NCBI GenBank assembly: GCA_034231615.1
Contig: CM067298.1
Coordinates: 26,678,528 to 26,742,527 of the forward strand
Direction: 5' to 3'
Length of the DNA: 64,000 bases
Source of the DNA: Meghimatium bilineatum
Taxonomy: Eukaryota > Mollusca > Gastropoda > Stylommatophora > Philomycidae
The notes beneath the pieces are model-generated. The model worked only from the letters and a program-made list of their open reading frames with translations. It had not been told where the DNA came from and made no database searches. Shown here in pieces: positions 46,521 to 58,094 of this stretch (positions within the stretch are counted from its first letter, which is position 1; every line of letters starts with the position of its first letter). A program made the translations under genes and the position numbers.

Positions 46521-46665
46521 CCTCATGCTCTTGTTGTCGCCACGTCATGTACAGGATGAGTTTTTATAATTTAGACTCCGACAGCACAAAATCCAGTCCT
46601 TACCGGTGATTGAACTCTGTATCTCACGGGTGTGAAACCAACGTTCTAATCACTCGGCCATGCGC
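46521..46665 (-). mobile_element. tRNA(Ser/Leu-like)-headed SINE
   Basis: The reverse complement begins gtggcgcatggccgagtgat, with an A-box TGGCCGAGTGATTAGAACG and a B-box-like GAGTTCAATCACC about 40 nt later, then a non-tRNA body (ggactggattttgtgctgtc). No functional tRNA fold is expected: the cloverleaf arms are not intact. Confidence 0.6.
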
Positions 46666-46712
46666 CACATGGTTGTTTTATACGAGCTTAATATAATATA
46701 CCACTGTAGATG

Positions 46713-46855
46713 GATATGTCGGGCCGTTGGTGCAAAAAAAACAACGGCGACACTTCCGTTCTCTGGACAACATCCTGATGGAAATATCGTAGGACCATTG
46801 TCCTTCTATAGAAGAGAGATCCAACGGGAGTTTGAGAATGAATACTGAAGAATAA
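46713..46855 (+). mobile_element. GAA-tailed SINE, 3' part
   Basis: atgtcgggccgttggtgc, acggcgacacttccgttctc, tggacaacatcctgatgg, agagagatccaacgggag and tttgagaatgaatactgaag match the 5341-5525 copy on the opposite strand. Confidence 0.75.
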
Positions 46856-46865
46856 TATGATATTC

Positions 46866-47150
46866 CGCTCGTGTGTCGCCGAGGCCCGAAAGGGGAGCAA
46901 AGAATAGCAACACTGTTTACCTTCCATGCATGTCGTAAAAGGCGACTAAGGAGATTATGAGATGGAGATGACTGTCCCATCCCATATAGGGTCAGTGACC
47001 CAAAGCCATGATGAAGTCGGATGTGTCATGCCGAAAGGCGCAGATATCGCAGCAATGCTGTAAACCATGACACAGCGCATTCCCGTCTACTTACTACATC
47101 CTGCTAATCTGCAGGAGTTTGAGAACGAACGCAGAAGAAGAAGAAGAATA
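46866..47150 (+). mobile_element. GAA-tailed SINE, most complete copy
   Basis: Starts near gtgtcgccgaggcccgaaag, carries gtcgtaaaaggcgactaagg, actgtcccatcccatatagg, gatgtgtcatgccgaaaggc, tacatcctgctaatctgcag and gagtttgagaacgaacgc, and ends (GAA)n. The copy at 58095-58385 aligns along its full length. It gives the best consensus for the family; the gtcgtaaRaggcgactaa block is one I associate with molluscan SINEs (from memory). Confidence 0.8.
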
Positions 47151-47337
47151 TGATATGCAAAATATTTGTTGGTTTGATAGCTGCGACCTGATTATGATAT
47201 GCTCTCAATTTTTCTCTTCCTTTCTATAGTCGTCCTACTCGTTATACAGCAGTTGTGGTGTTCGGTTTATGCCAGCGTTTCATTTCACAATAGCGACATT
47301 GTGTCTACCTAAAATAATAAGTGCCACAACAAAAATG

Positions 47338-48268
47338 TAAGAAATATATTCAGGTAGTATAATCTATACCTAACATGATTTTTAGGTAGTATTATCTATA
47401 ACAAACAGCATATTCAGCTAGTATTATCCATAAAAAATATCATATTCAGGTATTATTATCTATAACAAACGTCGTATTCAGGTTGTATTATCTATAACAA
47501 ACATCATATTCAGGTTGTATTATCTATAACAAACATCATTTTAAGATAGTATTATTTATAACAAACATCATATTCAGGTAGTATAATCTATAACAAACAT
47601 TATATTCAGGTAGTATTATCTATAACAAACATCATATTCAGGTAGTATTATCTATAACACACATCATTTTAAGATAGTATTATCTATAACAAACAGCATA
47701 TTCAGGTAGTATAATCTATAACAAACATCATATTCAGGTAGTATTATCTATAACAAACATCATTTTAAGATAGTATTATCTATAACAAACAGCATATTCA
47801 GGTAGTATAATCTATAACAAACATTATATTCAGGTAGTATTATCTATAACAAACATCATATTCAGGTAGTATTATCTATAACACACATCATTTTAAGATA
47901 GTATTATCTATAACAAACAGCATATTCAGGTAGTATAATCTATAACAAACATCATATTCAGGTAGTATTATCTATAACAAACATCATTTTAAGATAGTAT
48001 TATCTATAACAAACAGCATATTCAGGTAGTATAATCTATAACAAACATCATATTCAGGTAGTATTATCTATAACAAACATCATTTTAAGATAGTATTATC
48101 TATAACAAACAGCATATTCAGGTAGTATAATCTATAACAAACATCATATTCAGGTAGTATTATCTATAACAAACATCATTTTAAGATAGTATTATCTATA
48201 ACAAACAGCATATTCAGGTAGTATAATCTATAACAAACATCATATTCAGGTAGTATTATCTATAGCGA
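47338..48268. repeat. 32-bp minisatellite with 96-bp higher-order period
   Basis: Unit aggtagtattatctataaca plus aacatcatattc. Variants cattttaagatagtattatc and cagcatattcaggtagtata recur in fixed order, so three-unit blocks (96 bp) have been amplified, most clearly over 47680-48250. About 29 units. Confidence 0.93.
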
Positions 48269-48269
48269 T

Positions 48270-48545
48270 ACCTTTTGGTAAATCTGTAACTTCCGTTGAT
48301 ATTTTAACACCTGTTGCTGATTACACACAAAAAATGAACATTCTCTTCTGACGTCTGTGTACCCCTCAATGGTAATATACATCATGGTTCACTCAGGTAC
48401 AATTGAGACATCAGCAAATTGTGCGCCCTCTTATATGCCTACTTCAAGATCAGACTATTAGCTGATTTAATTACGAGATCACCTCAAATATTGTAATTAT
48501 GTCATGCTAAAAAATGGCACACGAGTTCAGGTAAGGCAACTGTCC
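48270..48545. other. Upstream region of gene 4
   Basis: No repeat; weak similarity to the gene 2 and gene 3 upstream blocks (aaatattgtaattatgtcatg) only. Confidence 0.4.
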
Positions 48546-48547
48546 AG

Positions 48548-48554
48548 TATAAAG
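48548..48554 (+). promoter_or_regulatory. TATA box of gene 4
   Basis: tataaag 104 nt before the ATG; genes 2 and 3 have theirs at 100 and 108 nt. Confidence 0.6.
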
Positions 48555-48651
48555 CTGACGATCTGAGCCAGTTGACAAGTAATCCCGACAGCTGAACACA
48601 TAGTTCCTCATCTAGTTCTTCTACTCCGTTGATTGCAAGACTACAAGGAAA

Positions 48652-48685
48652 ATGAAACCTGGCATTTTGATCGCAATTTGCGTCT
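48652..48685 (+). CDS. Gly/His/Tyr secreted protein, gene 4, exon 1
   Basis: ATG opens MKPGILIAICVC in context aaaatgaaa, split in phase 1 by GTAAGT at 48686. Length 34 nt, as in genes 2 and 3. The nearest downstream acceptor with the family's second signal-peptide half is at 57346, so I join them across an 8660-nt intron. No other family exon lies between. That pairing is inferred from phase, order and the exact 34-nt length; an unseen exon cannot be excluded. Confidence 0.78.
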
Positions 48686-48689
48686 GTAA

Positions 48690-49300
48690 GTATATATGGA
48701 ATTTTGAACGCTCATACTTGAATCAGGGACATTACTTAGACTCATCAAACACCTTCGTTTCGCTATAACCTTGTACTTCACCATGTTCTTTCATTGAATT
48801 AATATTAATATATATTTCTAATCTGATATCCGTTCGCATTTTTCTTTATATCTGTCGTTTAGTTAAGGGGACAAAGCTACCCAGAAACAGGTCAAAATGC
48901 GTTTGTTTAGGTATATTATATTTTTTTCAGTACTCCAGTCTTCTTTCAACCACAGTATGAATTTTGTGACTAAGGAAAGCAGTTTGTTAGATACAAGCTT
49001 TGAAACAGGCCTAAGGTTCATGCAAAGATGAATTAAAATATTAAAATGACTTATGTTTTTCGTTACAACCATTACTTTGCATCTTTACATCATTACACTG
49101 GTGCGTTTTAGCTCTCCTTTTCATTAGTATAATATAATGAACACTCTCTTGTAATTTCATACACGTTTGTGATATTTAAAAAATAAAATCTTGCTTTGTG
49201 ATGATAGGTTGAGTGGTAAACTTAGTAAAAACGTAAGTTTTATGATAGTAGGTATACTAAGAAAAAAACGGACTTTGTGAAAATAGATTTTAAATTAACA
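48690..49300 (+). other. Start of gene 4 intron, nothing recognised
   Basis: AT-rich, no repeats. Confidence 0.45.
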
Positions 49301-49309
49301 CTATGCCGA

Positions 49310-50585
49310 ATGATATTGATGTTCAGAGATCTGATAAGAAACACCAGAAGACTGGAGAAACGTAAAAATCATTCCCATATGGAATAAAAAAGGCAGTAAG
49401 AGAGATAGCACACAATACAGAGGGATATCCTTACTTAGCCTCACAGGAAACATTTTTAACAAAATATTAGAACAACGATTACGATCATACATTGAATCAT
49501 AACTTAAAAACACCCGAATGGGTTTCTGTTAGAACAACAGCTGTACGGATGATATCTTTACACTTAGACAACTAAGAGCCATAGAAAACAACAGAATTAT
49601 ACATCGCACTCGTCGACCACGAAAAGGCCTTCGACAGAGTGGACAGACAACAACTATGGAAAACAGTAAGAGCAAATGCAGGAGTGTCCAATAAGTTCCA
49701 AATACAATCATGAGTTCGCCAGGGGTGTGTCTTATTCCCTCTACCTTTTATAACTTATAACGACCACATCTGTAAACTAACAAGTACCAACGAAGAAGAT
49801 AATATAAAAGACAAATTGAACGAACTACTCTTTGCAGACGACCAAGTACTAATGGCGACAACAGAAGAACAATTACAATAACATATGAACAGACTCTACA
49901 CAACATGCCAAAATTCAACATGAAGATTAATATGGAGAAGACCAAAATAATGGCAATAGCAAAGAAAGAAAGAAATATCACTATCTCCATAGATAACAAA
50001 CACTTTAAACAAATGAAGGAGTTCACTTATTTAGGAAGCATTATAACTAGTGAAGGGAAAAACAGTAAAGAGATACAAAATAGATGCAACAAAACATACC
50101 GGATCCTGGGACAGATGGAATATATTTTTTAAGAAAAAAATGTAAAATTAGACACGGAAGTTGCATTATACAAGACTTATTATCCCATCATTGTGCTGCC
50201 AGTGCCAAGCTTGGACAACGACATCACAATACAAAAGAAAAATAGTGACAGCAGAAATGGCATGTCTACAAAGAATACTCGGAGTGTCATAAACATATAC
50301 AATTAGAAACGATAACATCAGGCACATAACAAAAAATACCACTATTGGAACACATAAAAAGACAATAGATCAATTATTTCTCACACGCTTCCACACTACC
50401 AACAGACAGCATGCCACAGATGGCCATGACACATAGACATACCGGCTATAAAATCCGAGGCAGACCATGTAGAGGATGGATCACAGAAATAAAAGAAGAC
50501 ACAAGAATAATATAAATAACCAAATGGCCAGAGGGTGTCCGACAAAGTGGATGGTGCCGCAGTAACCTAATGAACAAATAGTAAT
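49310..50585 (+). mobile_element. Non-LTR LINE fragment, second family (copy 1)
   Basis: Broken frames give NKFQIQS, RQGCVLFPLPFITYNDHICK, LNELLFADDQVLMATTEEQL (the FADD box), INMEKTKIMAIAKKER and FTYLGSIITSEGKNSKEIQN. The copy at 58480-60465 aligns with it. Both flank or lie in the gene 4 region. Clade not resolved; RTE-like by the FADDQV and YLGSII motifs. Confidence 0.8.
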
Positions 50586-50679
50586 GCAAAATGATGTAAA
50601 AAGGTTACTAAAACACTTACCTAGCCTATTAATAAAAATATATTTTTAAGAAAAAAAACAAAAAACATACAATAAAACT

Positions 50680-52430
50680 AAACAGGACAATTCTCAACGT
50701 ATCGGCTCAAATTGAACCTTTTTCAAGAGACAAACAACAGAAAACGACAAAATAAAAAAATAAATAGATGTCTATATTTCATCAAGCCCTCGTCTCCATA
50801 ATAGCGCAGGGATGGCAACGCATCTAGTCAAGGTGAAAATGCGTGCATTCATTATAAACAAACCGAAAGTGGGAAATTAGAGACACTATAGATGAGTGCA
50901 AGAATAATAAAAGAAAAAGATAAGAAAAATACCCCTTTTGTCACTCTATCAGACAGGCAGGTTTTAAGAACATAGTCACAACAGGCACGACTGAAGGGAA
51001 CAGAGACAGATGGGGACGTGAGAAAATATTCATGTGACAACCTAGCAAGGCTTGGAAACAACGATCCTGATAACAATACTGTGAACAGAGAACCATGGTC
51101 ACCTACGCCAACAAGAATGGCATATGACAATGATAGATGAGTAATGATGAGGTTGTGTGGTGGTGGGGTGAGTGGGTTTGGGGAAGGAAGGATAGAAGAA
51201 GAATCAACATTTGAAAACGCATGGAATGAATGTGAAACCAAATATAGACATAAACATATATATAAAACCAAACCTAAACATACATAGAAATGTAAACACA
51301 CACCAAGAGTCAAGAAATAAACACATAACAAGATGGACACAGATGTGTGAAGGATACCCACACAAAATGCACAGGCATGTAAATGTATCCACACACAGGA
51401 AAGGGCTCACACCAGAATAGGTATACACATTGACACAGAATGGAGATACGTGCATTAACATAAAAAATCGCTCACATAAATATACATATATATATGTATA
51501 CACAAATATGAACATTCATGCACATAAACACTTTCTCGTATAAATAATAACATGAACATTCATACACATAGAAACATATACATATATTAATGTAAATATA
51601 AACGTTCGTTCACATAAAGATAATGCTATAACAACTGCATATGTATACATACAAATGTGTGGCCCAAAGTAATTGTGTGGATACATAGAACCATGTAAAA
51701 CGAAATGCATATACAAATAACTATATATGTGTGGGCACCCATCGAGAGACAACTGCAATAAAAACGAGGAAATCAAAATCTAAATATGTAAATGATTTAA
51801 CAATAACAAAATGGCAGAGTACAAAATAATCACATATTGACATACACAAACGAAAGAAGACATAAAGGAATTATATAGAAGAACGGCAAACACAAAAATA
51901 ATAATTATTCACGAAAGTGTACAAAGACAAATAATTACAAGAATCAGTGCAATACGGGAGTAGAGGGTATAAAGAAAAGGTGGGTAACTCAAACAAAACG
52001 GTGATTAATGTTCATTCCGTTTGGTTGCAAGACTCCCAAATGACAAATGAGACGATATTCCAAGGACTGACGTTGCCGGTCACCGGTATAACAACGTAAC
52101 AAACCGGTTACAGAGACATCAGAGCTACCATGATGTGACGGGCTGTTAAAATGATTAGCCACTGGGGAGTCACGATGATTCGTGATATCTCTCAAATGTT
52201 CGGCGAATCTATCAGCTAAACGTCTACCAGTCTCACCAATATACTTCATATCACAACGCTTACATATGATAGAGTATATTAAGTTACGGGACACACATGA
52301 AAAAGATAGATATAGATCTGATTCTACTACTAAACAAAATACAAACATAAACACTGATCCTCCTACAAGAATACGTGCCACTCTCCCCTCGGTCAGAAAT
52401 ACAAATTCAACAATTAAATTAAGTAATGAA
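50680..52430 (-). mobile_element. Penelope-like element fragment (GIY-YIG end and long 3' region)
   Basis: The minus-strand frame 52486-51989 ends with NLIYSIICKRC, MKYIGETGRRLADRFAEHL, SPVANHFNSPSHHGSSDVSV and LICHLGVLQPNGMN: a GIY-YIG endonuclease with its Cys pair, Tyr-Ile-Gly motif and Arg-rich helix intact. The RT is missing. About 1.3 kb of AC-rich non-coding sequence follows before a ctcttgaaaaaggttcaatt motif and the end near 50680. 5'-truncated. Confidence 0.8.
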
Positions 52431-52634
52431 TGACAGAAGTGATTCTGTACATGAATCTGATACATTATTAAGTGGAAACAATACATTGTAATAGCTTGAA
52501 ATGTGTTTTTGAAATTAATCTATATGGTAATAATAATATGGCATGCAATCCTTAGAAAGAAGTACACAAATATTGTCAGAAATGTTTGTTGAAAATGCAG
52601 TGTGCACGCGATTTTCTTGTGATCAATATCAATA

Positions 52635-53166
52635 TCAATAAACCCATAACCCTTCAGGGTCGTAGGGGTACCACATTGGATGCTTCAGCACACAGAGTCC
52701 TCCAGCGAATTCTATCGTCAGCGATGCGGATGAGTGTGGAAATATCTAGCCCTGTCCATTCCTTGATGTTGTCTGTCCATGTCTTTATTTGTCCTCCTCT
52801 GCTTCTTCCACCCTCGACAGTTCCCTGCAGTATTGTTTTTGACAAGGAATCGTGCCTGCATACATGTCCGAACCATGCTAGTTTTCGTCGTTTCACTATT
52901 GAAAGCAATGGCTCCTGGACACCTGCACACATCTCTACTTTATTTCTTACGTACACATTGGTCTTATGTTCCCTATAGGAAATTCGTAGAATTCTTCTGT
53001 AGCATTTATACTCGAAAGCCTGTAATCTTCTCTCCATGTCCGCAGTGAGTGTCCAACTCTCACAACCATACAACACAACAGAAAGCACCAGCGACCTATA
53101 CAGTTTGATTTTCACTCCAACACTGATGTTGCTTTTCCAAATCACAGTTAGCCTTGACAATGACGC
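52635..53166 (-). mobile_element. RTE-type LINE 3' end
   Basis: A 168-codon open frame (53160-52654): MSRLTVIWKSNISVGVKIKL, LYGCESWTLTADMERRL, EYKCYRRILRISYREHKTN, RRKLAWFGHVCRHD, and RSRGGQIKTWTDNIKEWTG. Classic RTE-type C-terminus, 5'-truncated at 53166. Nearly identical to the fragment at the left end of the window, so probably young. Confidence 0.85.
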
Positions 53167-54168
53167 TAAAAAAATGTTTTCTTGTGATACCGTGTTCGGA
53201 AATTATGCACATGCGTTCAACATCGCCATAGCTTAGTTCTCAACTCAGGGAATCAATGATTCTAGCTCATTCTCTGAGTTATTGTCAAATTAAGTAATAC
53301 AAATTAATTTGTAAAAGTGGTACTTTTTGACATCTCCTAAAACCATAACTGTAAAAGATGCAACTCTGTGCAGTCTATTTTGAAGGGACAATATAGAACA
53401 ATATTATTTGGAAAAATTAAGTGTTTAAAATGAAAAACAGGGAAAATGAAGTGCTTAGAATGAAAAACACAGGAAAAATCACATGCGGAATTATACACAT
53501 TTTTGAAATATGAATTTTTAATATTTGCATTATTACATTTTACATGAAAATCTGTAATGCTAAATTTGAATAAATTATGTCTATAGGTTAGTCATTTATA
53601 CAGCAGCTGTCCAAATTTGATATAGATATGTCATTAAAAAAATCGTTACAACATTTAAAGAAAACTGCACCTTGTTCTGATTAGCTGTGCCCTGTTAAGT
53701 CAAACTCTTCTACAGAACAGATCAGAACACATCTTCATATATAGAACGTATCAAAACTTTTAGAACTGCTTCTACAGAACAGATCAAAACATTCAGAACT
53801 CTTCCTCTTCTTTAGAGCAGATCAGAGCAGATCATAACTTTAAAAACTCGTATTTTTCTACAGAACAGATCAAAACATTCAGAACTCTTCTTCTTCTACA
53901 GAACAGTTACACACTTTCAGACATCTTCTTCTAAAGAATAGATCAGAACTCTTCTTCTACGGAATAGATCAGAACGCTTCTTCTTCTACACAATATATAC
54001 TGATAATGAGTTATTCATGATTTTCTGAATCGACGGCTATACACTCCGGGTATTCCCATATATGTTTCGTCTCGTTCAGCAGATAGCGAAGTGTATGTAT
54101 GTGAATATTTCCCGTAGCCCCTTGATTGTATTTATCTTTGCTTGTTTAGCCCTCTTGTATCTTTACTG
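53167..54168 (+). other. Gene 4 intron, with irregular repeats
   Basis: At 53695-53995 a loose unit (cttctacagaacagatca, aaacattcagaactcttc) recurs with variable spacing. Otherwise AT-rich without signal. Confidence 0.55.
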
Positions 54169-54631
54169 GAAGTGTTGAAACCATCATTGTGACATGTTTA
54201 ATCCAGCCCGTTTCTTTACTGGAAGTGTTGAAACCATCATTGTGATATGTTTCATCCAGCCCGTTTCTTTACTGGACATGTTGAAACCATCATTGTGATA
54301 TGTTTAATCCAGCCCGTTTCTTTACTGGAAGTGTTGAAACCATCATTGTGAAATGTTTAATCCAGCCCGTTTCTTTACTGGATATGTTGAAACCATCATT
54401 GTGAAATGTTTAATCCAGCCCGTTTCTTTACTGGATATGTTGAAACCATCATTGTGATATGTTTAATCCAGCCCGTTTCTTTACTGGAAGTGTTGAAACC
54501 ATCATTGTGAAATGTTTAATCCAGCCCGTTTCTTTACTGGACATGTTGAAACCATCATTGTGATATGTTTAATCCAGCCCGTTTCTTTACTGGACATGTT
54601 GAAACCATCATTGTGATATGTTTAATCCACA
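54169..54631. repeat. 53-bp minisatellite, about 9 units
   Basis: Unit ccatcattgtgatatgttta, atccagcccgtttctttact, ggaagtgttgaaa; variants ggacatg and ggatatg alternate. Confidence 0.93.
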
Positions 54632-54744
54632 TTATATCTTTGTTCTTCTATGAATGTAATAGAAGATAATGTTTCTTGTGTCTTTGCTAGTGACATCATT
54701 CCTTATTGTGATTTTCTTACTGCTTTCCATTGAGCAATTGTTTA

Positions 54745-55103
54745 CACACGTGACATGTTGGTAACTTGTTAACACACGTGACATGTTGGTAATTTGTGTA
54801 CACACGTGACATGTTGGTAATTTGTGTACACGCGTGACATGTTGGTAATTTGTGTACACACGTGACATGTTGGTAACTTGTTAACACACGTGACATGTTG
54901 GTAATTTGTGTACACACGTGACATGTTGGTAATTTGTGTACACACGTGACATGTTGGTAATTTGTGTACACACGTGACATGTTGGTAACTTGTTAACACA
55001 CGTGACATGTTGGTAATTTGTGTACACACGTGACATGTTGGTAATTTGTGTACACGCGTGACATGTTGGTAATTTGTGTACACACGTGACATGTTGGTAA
55101 TTT
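54745..55103. repeat. 28-bp minisatellite, about 13 units
   Basis: Unit acatgttggtaatttgtgta plus cacacgtg; a gtaacttgttaac variant recurs about every fourth or fifth unit. Minus-strand ORFs across it are artefacts. Confidence 0.93.
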
Positions 55104-55776
55104 TCTTAGGTTCTCTAGTTGGTGTTCATTTCTGATATTACTAATATAATATTTCTATGTTGTTGTTTTTTTTGTGGTTTTTGATTTAAATCTCGACGAT
55201 TTTCGAGAAACTTCATTATTTTCTATGTGCAGTGTGGTGATTTCTGGGAACTTACTTTCACATTCTGCAGACATTAGCTTTTAGCTTAATGAAATGCATG
55301 TGGGAAAAAAGCCTTCTATTCACTTGGGGTATATACTGGTATAAAGATGATAGTTATAGCGCGAAGTATGTTTTCCGCGTGAATATCAAGGTGCTTCAGA
55401 TGTTCTCATTGGTTAGCTAATACATTTAAATGTGTGGTTGACAAGGGTTTCCATTTCATTGACAATTCTTTTAAGTGAAGTCAACAATCTGTCAAGGTAT
55501 TCATCTTGAACATGTTTTTGACGTTGAACTTTTCATCTAGGTAGCGTTTAATAATGATGTATCATTTATTGTTATATCGTTTGACGGTTTATATCGGTAG
55601 TGTTTTCTAATGATGTGTCATTTACTGCCATGACAGTGTTCTAGCGCATTCTATAGCATCGTGACAGACGGGTACACCTACAGCTATACTACATCGTTTT
55701 GTCCGGAAAACATGATGATGATGAATATGATGATCTGACGAATAACTAACTAACTAACTATATCATCTTGCCTTGG
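55104..55776 (+). other. Gene 4 intron, nothing recognised
   Basis: AT-rich; two similar gatgtgtcattta/gatgtatcattta pieces near 55555 and 55613. Confidence 0.45.
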
Positions 55777-56082
55777 TCATTGGTTAATGAAACCAAGGTT
55801 ATATAACTGTCCAGACAGATCTATGTTCCATTGGTTAAAGAAACCAACGTTATATAACTGTCCAGACAGATCCATGTTCCATTTGTTAAAGAAACCAACG
55901 TTATATAACTGTCCAGACAGATCCATGTTCCATTGGTTAAAGAAACCAACGTTATATAACTGTCCAGACAGATCCATGTTCCATTGGTTAAAGAAACCAA
56001 CGTTATATAACTGTCCAGACAGATCCATGTTCCATTGGTTAAAGAAACCAACGTTATATAACTGTCCAGACAGATCCATGTT
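55777..56082. repeat. 51-bp minisatellite, 6 units
   Basis: Unit ccattggttaaagaaaccaa, cgttatataactgtccagac, agatccatgtt. 51 is a multiple of 3, so both strands read open 17-residue repeats; the frames have no start context or splice signal of note. Confidence 0.93.
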
Positions 56083-56283
56083 TCATAACTATCTTCGCTT
56101 GAGATTCGACGAAGATAAATACCTTACTAGAAATGCTAGATGTCATATATTCTACTTATTCTGTGTTCTCTCTCAAACCCCTGAAGATGAATGGGATGTA
56201 GTTCGGAGAACGGAATGTACTTTCATGGTTTACAGCTTAGTTGTAATACTTGCATTTTTCAACCTTACATATATGTGTTTATT

Positions 56284-56640
56284 CTAAGAATTTCCTATAG
56301 GGGACATAAGACAAATTTGTACGTAAGAAATAAAGTAGAGATGCATGCTTGTGTACAAGAACCATTGCTTTCAATAGTGAAACGACGAAAACTATCATGG
56401 TTTAGACATGTATGCAGACACAATGACTTGTCAAAAACAATAGTGCAGGGAGCCGTCGAAGGGGGAGAAGCAGATGAGGGCAAATAAAGAAATGGACAGA
56501 CAACATAAAAGGATGGACAGGACAACATTTTTTCCTCACTCCTTCGCATTGTTGAAGATAGAAATCGCTGGAGGACTGTTTGCTGAAGCATCCATTGTGG
56601 TACCCCTACGCCCCTGATGGGTTACGGGATATTTTATTAA
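56284..56640 (+). mobile_element. RTE-type LINE 3' end
   Basis: LRISYRGHKTNLYVRNKVEM, EPLLSIVKRRKLSWFRHVCR and a 3' UTR ending ggtacccctacgcccctgat match the reverse complement of 52635-53000. 5'-truncated, with a break after the GGEADEGK region. Confidence 0.85.
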
Positions 56641-56654
56641 TTTATTTCATTGAT

Positions 56655-56805
56655 ATGTGTTCAGCATGGCTTGTGGGTCCCTTTGACCCTTTATGAGATG
56701 GGACAGCCAGCACCACACCAAAAATCTTCTTCATCGCCTCTTACGACACTCAAGGAGGGTAAACTGTATTTCTTTTCTTACCTCCAATTTCAGGCCCCGA
56801 CACTG
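56655..56805 (-). mobile_element. GAA-tailed SINE, 5' part
   Basis: Reverse complement: gtgtcggggcctgaaattgg, gtcgtaagaggcgatgaaga and gctgtcccatctcataaagg, as in 46866-46990. Confidence 0.7.
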
Positions 56806-57222
56806 TACATGTGGATTTCATACATTGATAACATCGTATACAACCGAGTAAAGGTGTTCTCAAAGCATATAATTTAATAAATATATGGATATATATCAAA
56901 ACAGATCACAAGGTAGTGCGTTCTACCGTAACAGGCTAACTGACATACACTCATAATAAGGTCTTTCTCAAGAAAAGTACAGTGAAATAGAGAATAAATC
57001 CTTTAGAATAGTAATATCACAAAGGGACTAGGCTGCAGAAAATTTAACAACAGAAAAATTAAAGGTAGCAGCGAATAACGTACACACATACCTCACGTGA
57101 TATTGTAGAGAAGCAAATTAAAATCATGAGGAATGAGAACGAAATAAAACAATTATGACTGAAAACCAATGGAATGACAAAATAGCAGCAATGGCAACAC
57201 AAAAAGCAGTCTCATTTATGAG

Positions 57223-57302
57223 TGATTGTCGTAATATAGATTGTCGTAATATAGATTGTCGTAGTATAGATTGTCGTAATATAGATTGTCGTAATATAGG
57301 TA
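57223..57302. repeat. 15-bp tandem repeat, 5 units
   Basis: Unit gattgtcgtaatata, just before exon 2 of gene 4. Confidence 0.9.
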
Positions 57303-57345
57303 CACAACGTTCATGTGATCTGAATTATGTTTACTTTTCTTTCAG

Positions 57346-57578
57346 GCATTCTGGTATCTAGTGTCATGAGTTATGGTGGTCATGGCGGAAGTGGCCATGG
57401 GGGTGGTCATGCTGGAGGATACTATGGTGGACACAATGGTGGACACAATGGTGGACATCACGGAGGACATGGTGGAAAATACGCTGGTCATGGTGGTGGT
57501 CGAGGAAAGTATGGATGGGGACATGGCGGTAGATACGGTAGTGGTCATGGTGGTCACGCCGGCGGACATCATGGATAG
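57346..57578 (+). CDS. Gly/His/Tyr secreted protein, gene 4, exon 2
   Basis: Acceptor ttactttctttcag ends at 57345. The junction codon TGC (Cys) is followed by ILVSSVMS and a predicted cut before Tyr. The mature part is about 68 residues: YGGHGGSGHGGGHAGG, a YYGGHNGGHNGG stretch, then a second half with Lys, Arg, Tyr and Trp (GGKYAGHGGG, RGKYGWGHGG, RYGSGHGG) and the family ending GGHHG before a TAG. It is the most varied member and the only one with aromatic and basic residues, more like known Gly-rich cuticle or antimicrobial peptides. With exon 1 the protein is 88 residues. The regular 27-bp DNA repeat of the other genes is lost. Function unknown. Confidence 0.85.
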
Positions 57579-57860
57579 ACAGTTAAAGTCGTCCAGCATG
57601 AAGTTGTGCAGTTCTATTGAACAATACCCCCTACATCTAAGTTATTCATGCTGGACCTATAGTCAATAGATGTTCTTAGTGTCAACTTACAGGCCTTTGT
57701 ATGTCTAATTCATAGATATACAATGGAACATTTCTGTTTTCTTTGTTTTTTTTGTTTGCTGATTCTTATAATTGTGTTCTGTATTTCCATTAATTTGAAA
57801 TGTACAGACATAGTTTATAATTAATTATGCACATCTCTTGAACAAACTAACGTTAGTAAC

Positions 57861-57866
57861 AATAAA
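57861..57866 (+). terminator. Polyadenylation signal of gene 4
   Basis: AATAAA 283 nt after the stop. Confidence 0.6.
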
Positions 57867-58094
57867 AATATATTTCACTTTAAACCAGTATGTTTTGTGT
57901 TTTATATGAAAACGTTTTTGGTGCATTTGTTGTTTTCTGTTTTAAGTTATCTATACTAAACATTAACTGATTCACTTGGATTTTTTGTGTGTGTATGTGA
58001 GTCTTTTTATTATTTGTTACTGGTGATGTTAGAATATTCGTTTCGCTTCTTAAATTTTCATTTAATCTGTCCATCTTATTTTATTTTTTTAATT

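Noticed and set aside
46600-46665. Functional tRNA gene
   Set aside because: A and B boxes are present but the acceptor and anticodon arms do not pair, and the sequence runs into a SINE body.
55787-56287. 166-codon ORF with 17-residue repeats (LYNCPDRSMFH)
   Set aside because: The unit is 51 bp, so any stop-free frame stays open; the other strand is equally open. No leader or domain.
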